A DNA stretch of 64,000 bases from Fimbriimonadia bacterium (GCA_026129765.1 JAHCHP010000007.1:62001-126000); one strand, 5' to 3'; shown: positions 26,159-34,342, counted from the stretch's first letter. Program-made: numbers and translations. Notes: generated from the letters alone by a model not told the origin.

Positions 26159-27264
26159 AAGTATTGACGGTTGTCGGAGCGCGTCCCCAGTTCATCAAAG
26201 TAGCTGCCGTTCAGCGCGTTTTACAAGCCGACCCACTGATTGAGAGTTTTCTGCTGCACACTGGGCAGCATTACGACGAGGCGATGAGCCAAGTCTTCTT
26301 TGACGAACTGGAAATTCCGCCGCCAAACCTTAACTTAAATATCGGTTCCGGCAACCATGGACAACAAACAGGCAGAATGTTGGAAGCCATTGAGCAAACG
26401 CTGATGGAGCAAAGATCCGATTATGCGCTGGTCTACGGCGACACTAATTCCACTTTAGCGGGCGCGTTGGCAGCCGTCAAGTTGCATATTCCTGTCGCGC
26501 ATGTGGAAGCCGGGCTGCGCAGTTTCAATCGTCACATGCCAGAAGAGATCAACCGGGTTTTGACCGACCACGCATCCGACCTACTGTTTGCGCCCACTGA
26601 GACCGCGCGCGAAAATTTACGCAGGGAAGGTATCCCTGAAGAGCGAATATACTTAACAGGCGATGTGATGTTCGACGCAGCTCTCTATTATGGCGAAAAG
26701 TCGGACCGGGCAAGCGGCATTTTGCGCCAATACGACCTAACGCCTAAACAATACATCTTAACAACTTTGCACCGGGCAGAAAACACCGATAATAAGGCGC
26801 GGCTGCGCGCGCTGATTGAAGGGCTAACCATAGTGGCAAAAACCACTCCTATTGTACTGCCTTTGCACCCGCGAACGCGAGCCGCTTTAGAAACAACAGG
26901 ACTTTGGGCGCAAGCTGAAAGCGTGTTGAAGATTTTACCGCCCGTTGGCTATTTGGACATGGCAGCCTTAGAAAAAAATGCAGCCTTAATCGCGACCGAC
27001 TCCGGCGGTGTGCAAAAAGAGGCATTTTTCTATCAGACGCCATGCGTGACACTACGAACCGAGACGGAGTGGACCGAGTTGGTGGAAGCGGGTTGGAATC
27101 GAGTTGTCGCGCCGCTCACTGCCGAGAAAGTCTCAGAGGGGATTTTGCAGACATTGGGGGCGCGTGGCAAAACGATTGCGCCTTATGGCGATGGGCGTGC
27201 CGCCGAAAAAATCGCGCAAGCCCTCAAAAGACATTATGACGAAACTTCACAGATTGACCGATAA
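26155..27264 (+). CDS. wecB: UDP-N-acetylglucosamine 2-epimerase, non-hydrolysing
   Basis: This enzyme converts UDP-GlcNAc to UDP-ManNAc for surface-glycan synthesis. The 369-residue length is typical. Signature blocks are VVGARPQFIKVAAV (5-18), HTGQHYDEAMSQVFFDEL, YGDTNSTLAGALAA, HVEAGLRSFNRHMPEEINR (catalytic acid and substrate loop), HRAENTDN and ATDSGGVQKEAFF, which binds the UDP. It overlaps the preceding GT4 gene by ATGA and is 20 nt upstream of the PIG-L gene. No UDP-ManNAc dehydrogenase lies in the cluster, so ManNAc itself or a product of an enzyme encoded elsewhere may be used. Confidence 0.96.
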   Translation: MKVLTVVGARPQFIKVAAVQRVLQADPLIESFLLHTGQHYDEAMSQVFFDELEIPPPNLNLNIGSGNHGQQTGRMLEAIEQTLMEQRSDYALVYGDTNSTLAGALAAVKLHIPVAHVEAGLRSFNRHMPEEINRVLTDHASDLLFAPTETARENLRREGIPEERIYLTGDVMFDAALYYGEKSDRASGILRQYDLTPKQYILTTLHRAENTDNKARLRALIEGLTIVAKTTPIVLPLHPRTRAALETTGLWAQAESVLKILPPVGYLDMAALEKNAALIATDSGGVQKEAFFYQTPCVTLRTETEWTELVEAGWNRVVAPLTAEKVSEGILQTLGARGKTIAPYGDGRAAEKIAQALKRHYDETSQIDR

Positions 27265-27284
27265 TTATTTAGAGTAGGAAACGA

Positions 27285-27932
27285 ATGAAAACGGAATTCA
27301 GCTTGGAACCTTTGCTGGCGCTCGCGCCCCATACCGACGATGCGGAGTTGGGATGCGGCGGCGCATTGGCGCGCTTGATAGAGGAAGGGCGTGAAGTGCA
27401 TATCGCGGTCTTCTCAACAGCGGAGGAGTCTCGTCCTGAAGGCGCGCCGGAAGGACTGCTCAAAGAGGAGTTCTATCAAGCCATGAAGACGCTGGATATC
27501 CCCCAAGAGCAGCTGAATGTTTATGACTATCCTGTGCGTCGTCTTTCCTACTACCGTCAAGAAGTGTTGGAAGAGCTGATTAAGTTGCGCAAGAAAATCC
27601 AACCTAAAGCCGTCTTCGCGCCTGCGGGAACCGACCTGCACCAGGATCATCAGGTCGTATTCGCGGAGGGACTGCGCGCTTTCAAAGATATGACTTTTTG
27701 GGGCTATGAATTGCCTTGGAACCATGTGGAATTCGCGGCGCAGGCGTTCATCACGCTGGAACAGCGCCATTTGGACGCGAAGTGGAACGCGCTCCAATCG
27801 TATCGTTCGCAGTTAGAGTTGAAACGGCCTTACTTCTCGCAAGATTTCCTGATGGGATTAGCGCGGGTCCGCGGCACCCAGGTGCGCGCTGAATTCGCGG
27901 AAGCTTTCCAAGTAGTGAGGATATGCCTATGA
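27285..27932 (+). CDS. PIG-L/LmbE family zinc-dependent N-deacetylase
   Basis: The 215-residue protein has the metal-binding PHTDDAELGCGG (H16, D18, D19) and the C-terminal-side TDLHQDHQVV, where H119 and H122 complete the site. These enzymes remove N-acetyl groups from GlcNAc-containing substrates. In a glycan operon containing WecB and aminotransferases it probably generates a free amine that is later modified. It is separated from wecB by 20 nt and overlaps the methyltransferase gene by ATGA. Confidence 0.92.
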   Translation: MKTEFSLEPLLALAPHTDDAELGCGGALARLIEEGREVHIAVFSTAEESRPEGAPEGLLKEEFYQAMKTLDIPQEQLNVYDYPVRRLSYYRQEVLEELIKLRKKIQPKAVFAPAGTDLHQDHQVVFAEGLRAFKDMTFWGYELPWNHVEFAAQAFITLEQRHLDAKWNALQSYRSQLELKRPYFSQDFLMGLARVRGTQVRAEFAEAFQVVRICL

Positions 27933-28567
27933 ACGACATTCAAACGACCTATCAAGCGTGGTACGGGCAGGACGAAGAGTTCCGCCAGGCTTACTTATCT
28001 AAGCGGCTCGCGCAATATGAACGACTCTCCAACATCGCGGTCGGCACAGGCGCGCGCAAGATTCTCGATATCGGTTGCTCTTACGGATGGATGGTGGAAA
28101 TGTGCAATATGAAGGGCGTGGATACGTGGGGCGTCGATTTCCCCCTGGATACGCTGCAAGAATTCCACAAAAACTTGTCGCTCTCCAAAGGAAAATTCAT
28201 GTATGGCACCGTGAATGACCTTGATTTTCTGGACGAAATCAATGCGCAAAACTTTGAATTGATCACCCTCATCCACACTTTAGCGCACATCGAGGAGTAT
28301 GCCCATCTGAAGCGTCTCAAACCCCGATGGTTCTTGATCAAGGATGTGGCGGATAATCCTTTCATTCGGTATAAGCGTCGCAAAATGCCTGATGTCCATT
28401 TGTGGACGCCGATGGATACGCTCAAGTTCTTTAGCGATTACCGGGCGCGCTCTATTTGGGCATCCAAATTCATCTTCAAAATTGAAAACCCGGGACCGCT
28501 CGCGCTTCGGTTGATCAACCAAATGCCCAGTTATACTATTCTCCTGGAGCGGAGGGAGTCGGCTTGA
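27929..28567 (+). CDS. SAM-dependent class I methyltransferase
   Basis: The start at 27929 is chosen for the ATGA overlap and a GAGGA ribosome site 8 nt upstream, rather than ATG at 27923. The 212-residue protein has the SAM-binding motif I KILDIGCSYGWMVEM, an acidic end of strand beta-2 (WGVDFPLD) and a motif-IV region FELITLIHTLAHIEEY. It would methylate a sugar hydroxyl or a glycan terminus. The lack of extra domains and its position suggest a small-molecule or sugar target. It is coupled to the next gene through TTGA. Confidence 0.85.
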   Translation: MNDIQTTYQAWYGQDEEFRQAYLSKRLAQYERLSNIAVGTGARKILDIGCSYGWMVEMCNMKGVDTWGVDFPLDTLQEFHKNLSLSKGKFMYGTVNDLDFLDEINAQNFELITLIHTLAHIEEYAHLKRLKPRWFLIKDVADNPFIRYKRRKMPDVHLWTPMDTLKFFSDYRARSIWASKFIFKIENPGPLALRLINQMPSYTILLERRESA

Positions 28568-29241
28568 TTGTCACGATTCACCAGCCCAACTTTTTCCCTT
28601 GGCTGGGGTACTTTGACAAAATGAGGCAGGCTGATCTATTCATCTTGCTGGATACCGTTCCGTTCACGAAAGGCGGTTATCAAAATCGCGCTCAGATCAA
28701 AAGCTCGCAGGGCGCGCAGTGGTTGACTTTGCCTGTTGTCACTAAGGGACGTTTAGGGCAAATCACTTCGGAAGTGGAGATTGAGCCGTTATCGACTTGG
28801 CGCAAAGATCATCTGAAAACGATCGAATCGCTCTATCGTAAATCGCCCCATTTTGAAGCGGTCTACTCCGGGCTTAGCTCACTCTATCAACCAAATTGTG
28901 AAAAACTGGTTGCCTTCAATGCGCCCGCCATCGAGTGGATCAAACGTATGTTCGAAATCAATACGCCGCTGATCTTAGCATCGGAGATGGGCGTGGAAGG
29001 CTCCGGTTCAGAACTGCTGCTGAAACTCACCCAAAAAGCGGGCGGCACCGTCTATCTTTCCGGTCCCAGCGGCAGGGAATACTTAAATCAATCGCTGTTT
29101 GAAAAGGCAGGAGTCGAACTGCGGTTCCACAGCTTTAAGCCTTTTCCTTACTCCCAACGGTATGGCGATTTCATTCCCGGTTTAAGCGCATTAGATTATC
29201 TATTCAATGCAGGAGCCGGGTCGTGGGGGGTAAGCGCATGA
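28564..29241 (+). CDS. WbqC-like family protein
   Basis: The 225-residue protein starts at TTG (28564) within a TTGA overlap. Family landmarks are IVTIHQPNFFPWLGYFDKM, FILLDTVPFTKGGYQNRAQIK, WLTLPV and YLSGPSGREYLNQSLFEKAGVELRFH. WbqC-like proteins are common in O-antigen and antibiotic clusters. Their activity is not firmly established, though a role in amine or acyl modification of sugars is often suggested. It is coupled by ATGA to the following GT4 gene. Confidence 0.88.
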   Translation: MIVTIHQPNFFPWLGYFDKMRQADLFILLDTVPFTKGGYQNRAQIKSSQGAQWLTLPVVTKGRLGQITSEVEIEPLSTWRKDHLKTIESLYRKSPHFEAVYSGLSSLYQPNCEKLVAFNAPAIEWIKRMFEINTPLILASEMGVEGSGSELLLKLTQKAGGTVYLSGPSGREYLNQSLFEKAGVELRFHSFKPFPYSQRYGDFIPGLSALDYLFNAGAGSWGVSA

Positions 29242-30485
29242 AGATTTGGATCGTGAACCATTACGCGATTCCCCCCAACCAGCCGGGCGGCACGCGCCAT
29301 TACAGCCTGAGCCGAGCGCTGATAGACCGCGGTCATGAGGTCACGATTATCGCCGCCAGCTTTGACCATATGACCCGCGAAGAGACACGCCTGCAGTCGG
29401 GAGAGCAAGCGCGTTTGGAGGTGTTGGGCGATGTGCCTTTTCTTTGGGTGCGCGCCTCGCCCTATCAAGGGAATGGGTTAGACCGCCTGAAGAACACGCT
29501 TACCTTTTCAAGACGCTTCCCTGCCAAAGCCAGCCAGTTACTGGGTGATAAACCCGATGTGATTCTGGGTTCCAGCCCGCACCTGTTTGCGGCGGACACC
29601 GCGCGTAAGTTGGCGCGCAAGTGGAACATCCCGTTTGTATTGGAAACGCGCGACCTCTGGCCGCAAACCTTGATCGACATCGGCAACTTAAAACCCGGTC
29701 ACCCAATGGTGCGTTGGATGGCAGCCATCGAACGCAGGCTATACCGGGAAGCAAAACAGATTATCACCCTTGCGCCGTTAGCAGTCGACCACATTGCGCG
29801 CTGTGGAGGAACCCTCGAAAAAACATCCTGGATTCCTAATGGCATCGATCTTTCATTGCTGCCATCCCCTCAGCCCCCTCCATCCCAAGGTGTGTTTACC
29901 TTGATGCACGCCGGTTCCCATGCCGTTTCCGATGGATTGGAGACCCTGCTTGTCGCTGCCCTCTTGTTGCAATCCAAGGGGTTGCAGGCACGGTTCCGTT
30001 TCATAGGGGATGGTAATGCGAAAGCCTCTCTCATTCAACACGCGAAATCGCTGGGCTTGCATAATGTGAGTTTTGAGGACCCGGTGCCGAAAAGTGATAT
30101 CTATCGCCTCTTGGCGCAGGCTAACGCCTTTGTCGTGAACGTCAAAGACTCTCCGCTCTTCAAATACGGAGCCAGTTTCAACAAGTTCTTCGACTATTTG
30201 GCGATGGCGCGCCCCACCGTCATCGCAGCCAACATCCCCCGAAATCCCTTTGTTGAGTCGGGCGCGGGCATCCAAACGCCCCCTGACCAACCAGAGGCGA
30301 TGGCGAATGCGATAGAGCAGCTGATGGCGCTCACTTTAGAAGAACGCGCTGAAATGGGATTGCGAGGCAGGCGTTATGTGGAAGAGCATCACGACACCCG
30401 CGCTTTGGGGGCGCGATTAGAAACCTTGTTACAGGAGGTCACAAATACGAATCATGCGTTCTCCCATGTTGAAGCGATGCGTTGA
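29238..30485 (+). CDS. GT4-family glycosyltransferase (WbuB-like)
   Basis: The start at 29238 (ATGA overlap, GTGGGGGG upstream) is preferred over GTG at 29223. This 415-residue GT-B enzyme has the WbuB-like N-terminus KIWIVNHYAIPPNQPGGTRHY, then VLETRDLWPQTLIDIGNL and a UDP-sugar half with FTLMHAGSHAVSDGLETLL, FEDPVPKSDIYRLLAQAN and SFNKFFDYLAMARPTVIA. WbuB transfers FucNAc in E. coli O26; the sugar here is unknown. It overlaps the glycosyl-1-phosphate transferase gene by 32 nt. Confidence 0.92.
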   Translation: MKIWIVNHYAIPPNQPGGTRHYSLSRALIDRGHEVTIIAASFDHMTREETRLQSGEQARLEVLGDVPFLWVRASPYQGNGLDRLKNTLTFSRRFPAKASQLLGDKPDVILGSSPHLFAADTARKLARKWNIPFVLETRDLWPQTLIDIGNLKPGHPMVRWMAAIERRLYREAKQIITLAPLAVDHIARCGGTLEKTSWIPNGIDLSLLPSPQPPPSQGVFTLMHAGSHAVSDGLETLLVAALLLQSKGLQARFRFIGDGNAKASLIQHAKSLGLHNVSFEDPVPKSDIYRLLAQANAFVVNVKDSPLFKYGASFNKFFDYLAMARPTVIAANIPRNPFVESGAGIQTPPDQPEAMANAIEQLMALTLEERAEMGLRGRRYVEEHHDTRALGARLETLLQEVTNTNHAFSHVEAMR

Positions 30486-31065
30486 TCTCTTGGGCGCGGG
30501 ATTGGGATTGCTGATTCTCGCGTTACCGATGATCCTGATAGCGCTGTTGATCCGATGGAAGTTGGGTTCGCCGGTGTTATTCCGTCAGCAAAGACCCGGC
30601 TTACACGGGAAGCCCTTCACCATGTATAAGTTCCGAACCATGCGTGATGCCCATGACCAAGAGGGCAACCCCTTGCCCGACGAACAACGGATGACACGGT
30701 TCGGACAGTTTCTGCGCAGTGCCAGTTTAGACGAGTTGCCGGAGCTAATCCATGTCTTGAAAGGCGAAATGAGTTTAGTGGGACCGCGCCCGCTTCTGAT
30801 GGAGTATCTTGATCGCTATACCCCTGAACAAGCGCGCCGCCATGAAGTGAAACCCGGAATCACCGGATGGGCGCAAATCAACGGCAGGAACAATCTCTCT
30901 TGGGACGAACGATTCCAAATGGATGTCTGGTACGTCGATCATTGGAACCTTTGGTTGGACATGAAAATCTTGTTCCGCACGGTGGCGAAAGTATTGAAAC
31001 GCGAAGGCGTCCAAGCGGAGGGCTCGGTGACCATGCCGAAATTCTTGGGGTCGGACCCACCATGA
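30454..31065 (+). CDS. Polyprenyl-phosphate glycosyl-1-phosphate transferase (PglC-like initiating enzyme)
   Basis: The enzyme starts glycan assembly by moving a phosphosugar from a UDP-sugar to undecaprenyl phosphate on the inner membrane. This is the small PglC/WcaJ-catalytic-domain form: 203 residues, one re-entrant membrane helix (about 8-33), then YKFRTMRDAHD. The block LRSASLDELPELIHVLKGEMSLVGPRP contains the D93-E94 catalytic dyad at the same positions as characterised PglC. GITGWAQINGRN follows. The start could also be ATG at 30466. It is followed directly by PglD- and PglE-like genes, as in bacillosamine-type loci. Confidence 0.95.
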   Translation: MRSPMLKRCVDLLGAGLGLLILALPMILIALLIRWKLGSPVLFRQQRPGLHGKPFTMYKFRTMRDAHDQEGNPLPDEQRMTRFGQFLRSASLDELPELIHVLKGEMSLVGPRPLLMEYLDRYTPEQARRHEVKPGITGWAQINGRNNLSWDERFQMDVWYVDHWNLWLDMKILFRTVAKVLKREGVQAEGSVTMPKFLGSDPP

Positions 31066-31688
31066 GCGCAACAGCCGTCTGGGTGGTCGGCGCGGGCGGG
31101 CACGCCAAAGTCGCGCTGAGCGTATTGGAAGCATGCCAGATTTCGATAGCCGGCTTGCTCGACGATGACTCGTCGCGTTGGGGTAGTCAAATTTTGGGTT
31201 ATCCGATTGTGAGGGGTATCGATCATTTGAAGGAATACCCGCAGCCGCGCGCAGTATTGGCGATAGGCTCTAATCATATTCGACGGGAGTTAGTAGAAAA
31301 GTACCCGACCGTTCAGTGGGTCAGCCTTATTCATCCGACAGCATGGGTTCATCCCAGCGCAAAAATCGGTGAAGGCTCCGTCATTTTCGCGGGAGCCGTC
31401 ATTCAGCCGGAAGCGCGTATCGGAGCGCACTGCATCGTCAATACCTGCGCGAGCATCGATCACGATTGCCAAATCGGCGATTTCGTTCATCTTGCGCCGG
31501 GAAGTCATTTGGCAGGCAACGTCAGGGTTGGCTTAGGGGCGATCTTGGGGGTCGGCGCGTCTGTGATTCCGGGCATCGAGATTGGCGACTGGGCGGTAGT
31601 GGGCGCGGGCGCGGTGGTGATCAGGGATGTGCCTGCGGGCGTGACGGTAGTCGGCTGCCCTGCAAAGGAGATTCAGAATAGGGAATGA
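31062..31688 (+). CDS. NeuD/PglD-family sugar N- or O-acyltransferase (left-handed beta-helix)
   Basis: The start at 31062 (ATGA overlap) gives 208 residues. A Rossmann-like N-terminal domain (VWVVGAGGHAKVALSVL; IAGLLDDD) binds the UDP-sugar. The hexapeptide beta-helix follows with [LIV]-G-x4 repeats: AKIGEGSVIFAGAVIQPEA, then RIGAHCIVNTCASIDHDC. H134 matches the position of the catalytic histidine of PglD. It ends in VVGCPAKEIQ. In PglD this enzyme N-acetylates UDP-4-amino-sugars, which fits the coupled aminotransferase immediately downstream. Confidence 0.93.
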   Translation: MSATAVWVVGAGGHAKVALSVLEACQISIAGLLDDDSSRWGSQILGYPIVRGIDHLKEYPQPRAVLAIGSNHIRRELVEKYPTVQWVSLIHPTAWVHPSAKIGEGSVIFAGAVIQPEARIGAHCIVNTCASIDHDCQIGDFVHLAPGSHLAGNVRVGLGAILGVGASVIPGIEIGDWAVVGAGAVVIRDVPAGVTVVGCPAKEIQNRE

Positions 31689-32791
31689 GACAGATACCCA
31701 TGTCTTCGGCAGAGTTAGACGAGCGCGATTTTGAGGCGGTGATGGAGGTCTTGAAATCGGGACGGATCGCGCTGGGTCCCAAAACGGAACAGTTCGAGCA
31801 AATGATGGCGGACTACGTCGGCGTCAAGCATGCGGTGGCGGTCAGTTCTGGCACGGCGGGGCTTCATTTGATTGTGAAGGCATTGGGAATCGGCGCGGGC
31901 GATGAGGTCATCGTTCCTTCCTTCACGTTTGCTGCCAGCGTCAACGCGATTCTGTATGAAGGCGCAACGCCCGTTTTTGTCGATATCGAGCCGCAAACCT
32001 ATAATCTCGATCCGAACGAGGTGGAGCGTAAAATCACGCCTCGAACAAAGGTAGTGATGGTGGTCGATGTGTTTGGTCACCCCGCAGACTGGGACGCGCT
32101 GATCGACATCGCCCAAAGGCATAACCTCATGCTCATTGACGATTGCTGCGAAGCGATTGGCGCGCGTTACAAGGGGCGGATGTTGGGACAGATGGGAGAG
32201 GCAGGCGCGTACGCCTTCTACCCCAATAAGCAAATGACGACAGGCGAGGGCGGCATGATCGTCACAAACAACGACGAAATCGCCCGTCTTTGCCGGAGTT
32301 TGCGCAATCAAGGGCGCGCGGAAATGGGCGCATGGCTGGAACATGAGCGAATGGGCTATAACTATCGCATAGACGAGTTATCCGCCGCGCTCGGTGTCAG
32401 CCAGCTCCAGCGTCTGGATACTTTCTTGCAAAAGCGGGAGCGAGTCGCGCAACGCTATACCGAACAAATCAGCCGACATGATTGGGCGCGTCCGCCTCTT
32501 GTGCTGCCCGATATGACCATGAGTTGGTTTGTCTACGTTGTTACCCTTTCAAAGGGGCTTGAGCGCGACCCCCTTATTGCGCGTCTTGCCGAAATGGGTG
32601 TGCCTGCCCGTGGCTACTTTGCCCCCCTGCACCGCCAAACCTATATCCAGCAGATGGGCTTCGGCGACGCTTCCCTGCCCATCACCGAAGAGATCGCCAA
32701 ACGAACCATCGCCCTCCCCTTCCACAACAACCTCCCCGACGACGACATCGATTACATTGTCGACTGCCTGCGCCAAGCGATTGACAGTTGA
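31685..32791 (+). CDS. DegT/DnrJ/EryC1 family PLP aminotransferase (PglE-like, second of two)
   Basis: The 368-residue PLP enzyme has VAVSSGTAGLHLIVKAL, GDEVIVPSFTFAASVNA, FVDIEPQTYNLD, LIDDCCEAIGARYKG and YPNKQMTTGEGG, with the PLP lysine at K182. That last block is the form found in UDP-4-keto-6-deoxy-GlcNAc 4-aminotransferases such as PglE. It is coupled by ATGA to the NeuD/PglD-like gene. The matching 4,6-dehydratase (PglF) is not in this window, so the keto-sugar substrate must come from a gene elsewhere. It is the last gene of the operon, followed by two copies of the hairpin repeat. Confidence 0.94.
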   Translation: MRQIPMSSAELDERDFEAVMEVLKSGRIALGPKTEQFEQMMADYVGVKHAVAVSSGTAGLHLIVKALGIGAGDEVIVPSFTFAASVNAILYEGATPVFVDIEPQTYNLDPNEVERKITPRTKVVMVVDVFGHPADWDALIDIAQRHNLMLIDDCCEAIGARYKGRMLGQMGEAGAYAFYPNKQMTTGEGGMIVTNNDEIARLCRSLRNQGRAEMGAWLEHERMGYNYRIDELSAALGVSQLQRLDTFLQKRERVAQRYTEQISRHDWARPPLVLPDMTMSWFVYVVTLSKGLERDPLIARLAEMGVPARGYFAPLHRQTYIQQMGFGDASLPITEEIAKRTIALPFHNNLPDDDIDYIVDCLRQAIDS

Positions 32792-32798
32792 TTGACCG

Positions 32799-32825
32799 GG
32801 TTCCCCTTGCTTACTGGAGGAACCC
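32799..32825 (+). repeat. GGTTCCCC hairpin element, copy 3 (imperfect)
   Basis: GGTTCCCC with a mismatched right arm GGAGGAACC lies 7 nt after the aminotransferase stop. The tail segment is absent. Confidence 0.6.
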
Positions 32826-32859
32826 GTCTCGATCCGAGTTGTCCCGTCGCCAGGCGCAA

Positions 32860-32899
32860 GGTTCCCCTTGCTTGCTGGGGGAACCCAACGGAGGGGGTT
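32860..32899 (+). repeat. GGTTCCCC hairpin element, copy 4 (with tail)
   Basis: A GGTTCCCC / GGGGAACC hairpin is followed by CCAACGGAGGGGGTT, then directly by a copy of the second repeat family, so the usual second right arm is lost. Confidence 0.65.
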
Positions 32900-32967
32900 G
32901 CCCGTTTTGTCATGCGAGCGCAGCCGAGGCATCGGCTTCTAATGTCACGCCGAGCGCAGCCTCAGCA
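32899..32967 (+). repeat. GAGCGCAGCC repeat family, two adjacent copies
   Basis: Copy one (32899-32932) reads TGCCCGTTTTGTCATG then CGAGCGCAGCCGAGGCAT. Copy two (about 32941-32967) has GTCACGCCGAGCGCAGCC. A third copy at 39689 shares TGCCCGTTTTGTCATGCCG. Similar short repeats are scattered through many bacterial genomes. Confidence 0.6.
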
Positions 32968-33059
32968 TATGCTTCTGGAGTTTGTCTCCACTTACCCACC
33001 GGAGGGTTTGCTTATACGTGCATACCCTGAAACTTCCCATCCCCTCCTGAATCCAAAAA

Positions 33060-33093
33060 TGCGGACAAATTGCGGACATTTAGTTGTTATAAT
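33060..33093 (+). promoter_or_regulatory. Promoter region with 11-bp-phased TGCGGACA direct repeats
   Basis: TGCGGACA occurs at 33060-33067 and 33071-33078, exactly one helical turn apart, upstream of a perfect TATAAT (33088-33093). The next gene starts at 33146 with GGAGG 7 nt upstream. Confidence 0.4.
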
Positions 33094-33145
33094 GTTATGG
33101 AGTCATCCATCTTCACCCATCACATAAAAATATGGAGGTAGAACG

Positions 33146-34243
33146 ATGTTTCGAAAGGCTTGCCTGTTTATCTTTATGGTCTCCGTGACCCTCACCGTCT
33201 TCGCGCAGTCTGCGCCAACACTTCTGAACTGCCATACGCTCCGCTTTTACACTTTTGAAGTGGACAATTTGAATGGATCACTTGCAAGTACAGAACCATT
33301 GATAGCTTTCCACAGCCCTGCTCAGGCATTCAAACCAGCACTGGTATCTCAAAAAATCAACATCGAAAGAACTGGAGATTCATCACATGTATTAAAAAAT
33401 ACCTTTGGAGCATCAATTGTTGGGCAGTTCTCAAAGTTAGCATCTGATAAAGTAGAAGCTCGCTGGAATTCCGTTTTGTCCTTCTACTCGTTTTATCAGT
33501 CCTCACCTACTAACCTCGAAAAATTCATGAATCATGCTTCGTTTGTGTTTGATATGTCTAAGATCAACATTTCCAAACCAGTTCTTAAAGATAAGCGTTT
33601 TGTTCACGACGACTCTCATCCGCGTAAGTCTCCTGACTCGAGGTCTGTAAAACCACTTATGGTGCAACGAGTTTACGACCTTGAGTTAAAGAAACCAATA
33701 ACATCTGATTCACAGTTAGCCGCTGATGAAATGAGATGGGCTATTACCACTTTAGGGGACCAACATGATATCGGAGTCTCGGCTCTTCATCAATTTGTTA
33801 ACGGTTTCGCCAATGAAAGTACAAATTCTCTGATACGTCCAATCTGGCGCGAAAAGTCTGACTTAAATGAGGATTATCGTAATGATTTGGCAGAATCAGC
33901 AGACCAACTTATCCTTGCTCTTCTATGGCTTGAAAAGCAACGCAAAACAGAGGATGTACTAGACCTGGTTGTCAATAAAGTGCGTGAGAATATAGCAAGA
34001 CTTCCACAGAACGTAAAAATCGCAGATGTACGGAGAGTTGGAAAGCAGTTGAAGTTGTTATCTGAATTGACGTTAGAGATTCCGGGATTTAGGAAAGCCC
34101 CTGTCCGTTTAGAGATTAACCTTGATTTTAACGATGATTCATGCAGCCTTATGTCCAGTATGAAAGGAGTTCTTAAAGGTATCACGGGGGACAACGATAA
34201 TTTCTCTTACGAAGCTGAAACATATGTAGTTGTCTATCGTTAA
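33146..34243 (+). CDS. Secreted protein of unknown function, possibly truncated at the C-terminus
   Basis: The 365-residue protein has a clean signal peptide (MFRKACLFIFMVSVTLTVFA, cleavage after FAQSA). The mature part is mixed alpha/beta with charged helices (LLWLEKQRKTEDVLDLVVNKV) and no motif I recognise. Its codon usage and base composition look AT-richer than the operon upstream. The stop TAA at 34241-34243 is followed in the same frame by 28 sense codons that end in a dockerin-like tail, so the protein may once have been longer. GGAGG precedes the ATG by 7 nt. Confidence 0.75.
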   Translation: MFRKACLFIFMVSVTLTVFAQSAPTLLNCHTLRFYTFEVDNLNGSLASTEPLIAFHSPAQAFKPALVSQKINIERTGDSSHVLKNTFGASIVGQFSKLASDKVEARWNSVLSFYSFYQSSPTNLEKFMNHASFVFDMSKINISKPVLKDKRFVHDDSHPRKSPDSRSVKPLMVQRVYDLELKKPITSDSQLAADEMRWAITTLGDQHDIGVSALHQFVNGFANESTNSLIRPIWREKSDLNEDYRNDLAESADQLILALLWLEKQRKTEDVLDLVVNKVRENIARLPQNVKIADVRRVGKQLKLLSELTLEIPGFRKAPVRLEINLDFNDDSCSLMSSMKGVLKGITGDNDNFSYEAETYVVVYR

Positions 34244-34330
34244 TCCAAGTTGAACTTGTACCCGGCAAACATAGTCAACGATACCGACCTCCTTCTGGTT
34301 CTCACCAACTACGGAAATGGATGCCAGTAA
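34244..34330 (+). pseudogene. Dockerin-like C-terminal remnant, in frame after the upstream stop
   Basis: Reading on in frame from the TAA at 34241 gives IVNDTDLLLVLTNYGNGCQ and then TAA at 34328-34330. This matches the end of the intact dockerin pair at 1620-5030 (DDADLLAVLFNFGNGC). Only the last half-repeat remains, so an internal deletion plus a stop is likely. No ribosome site or start codon is available to express it alone. Confidence 0.7.
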
Positions 34331-34342
34331 CTAACGCGATCT

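Larger units (their letters stand above)
32792..33145 (+). other. Repeat-rich intergenic region after the polysaccharide operon
   Basis: This 354-nt gap holds two GGTTCCCC hairpin copies, two copies of the GAGCGCAGCC repeat and, near its right end, a promoter-like region for the next gene. I see no credible reading frame; short frames here are low-complexity artefacts of the repeats. Confidence 0.7.
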
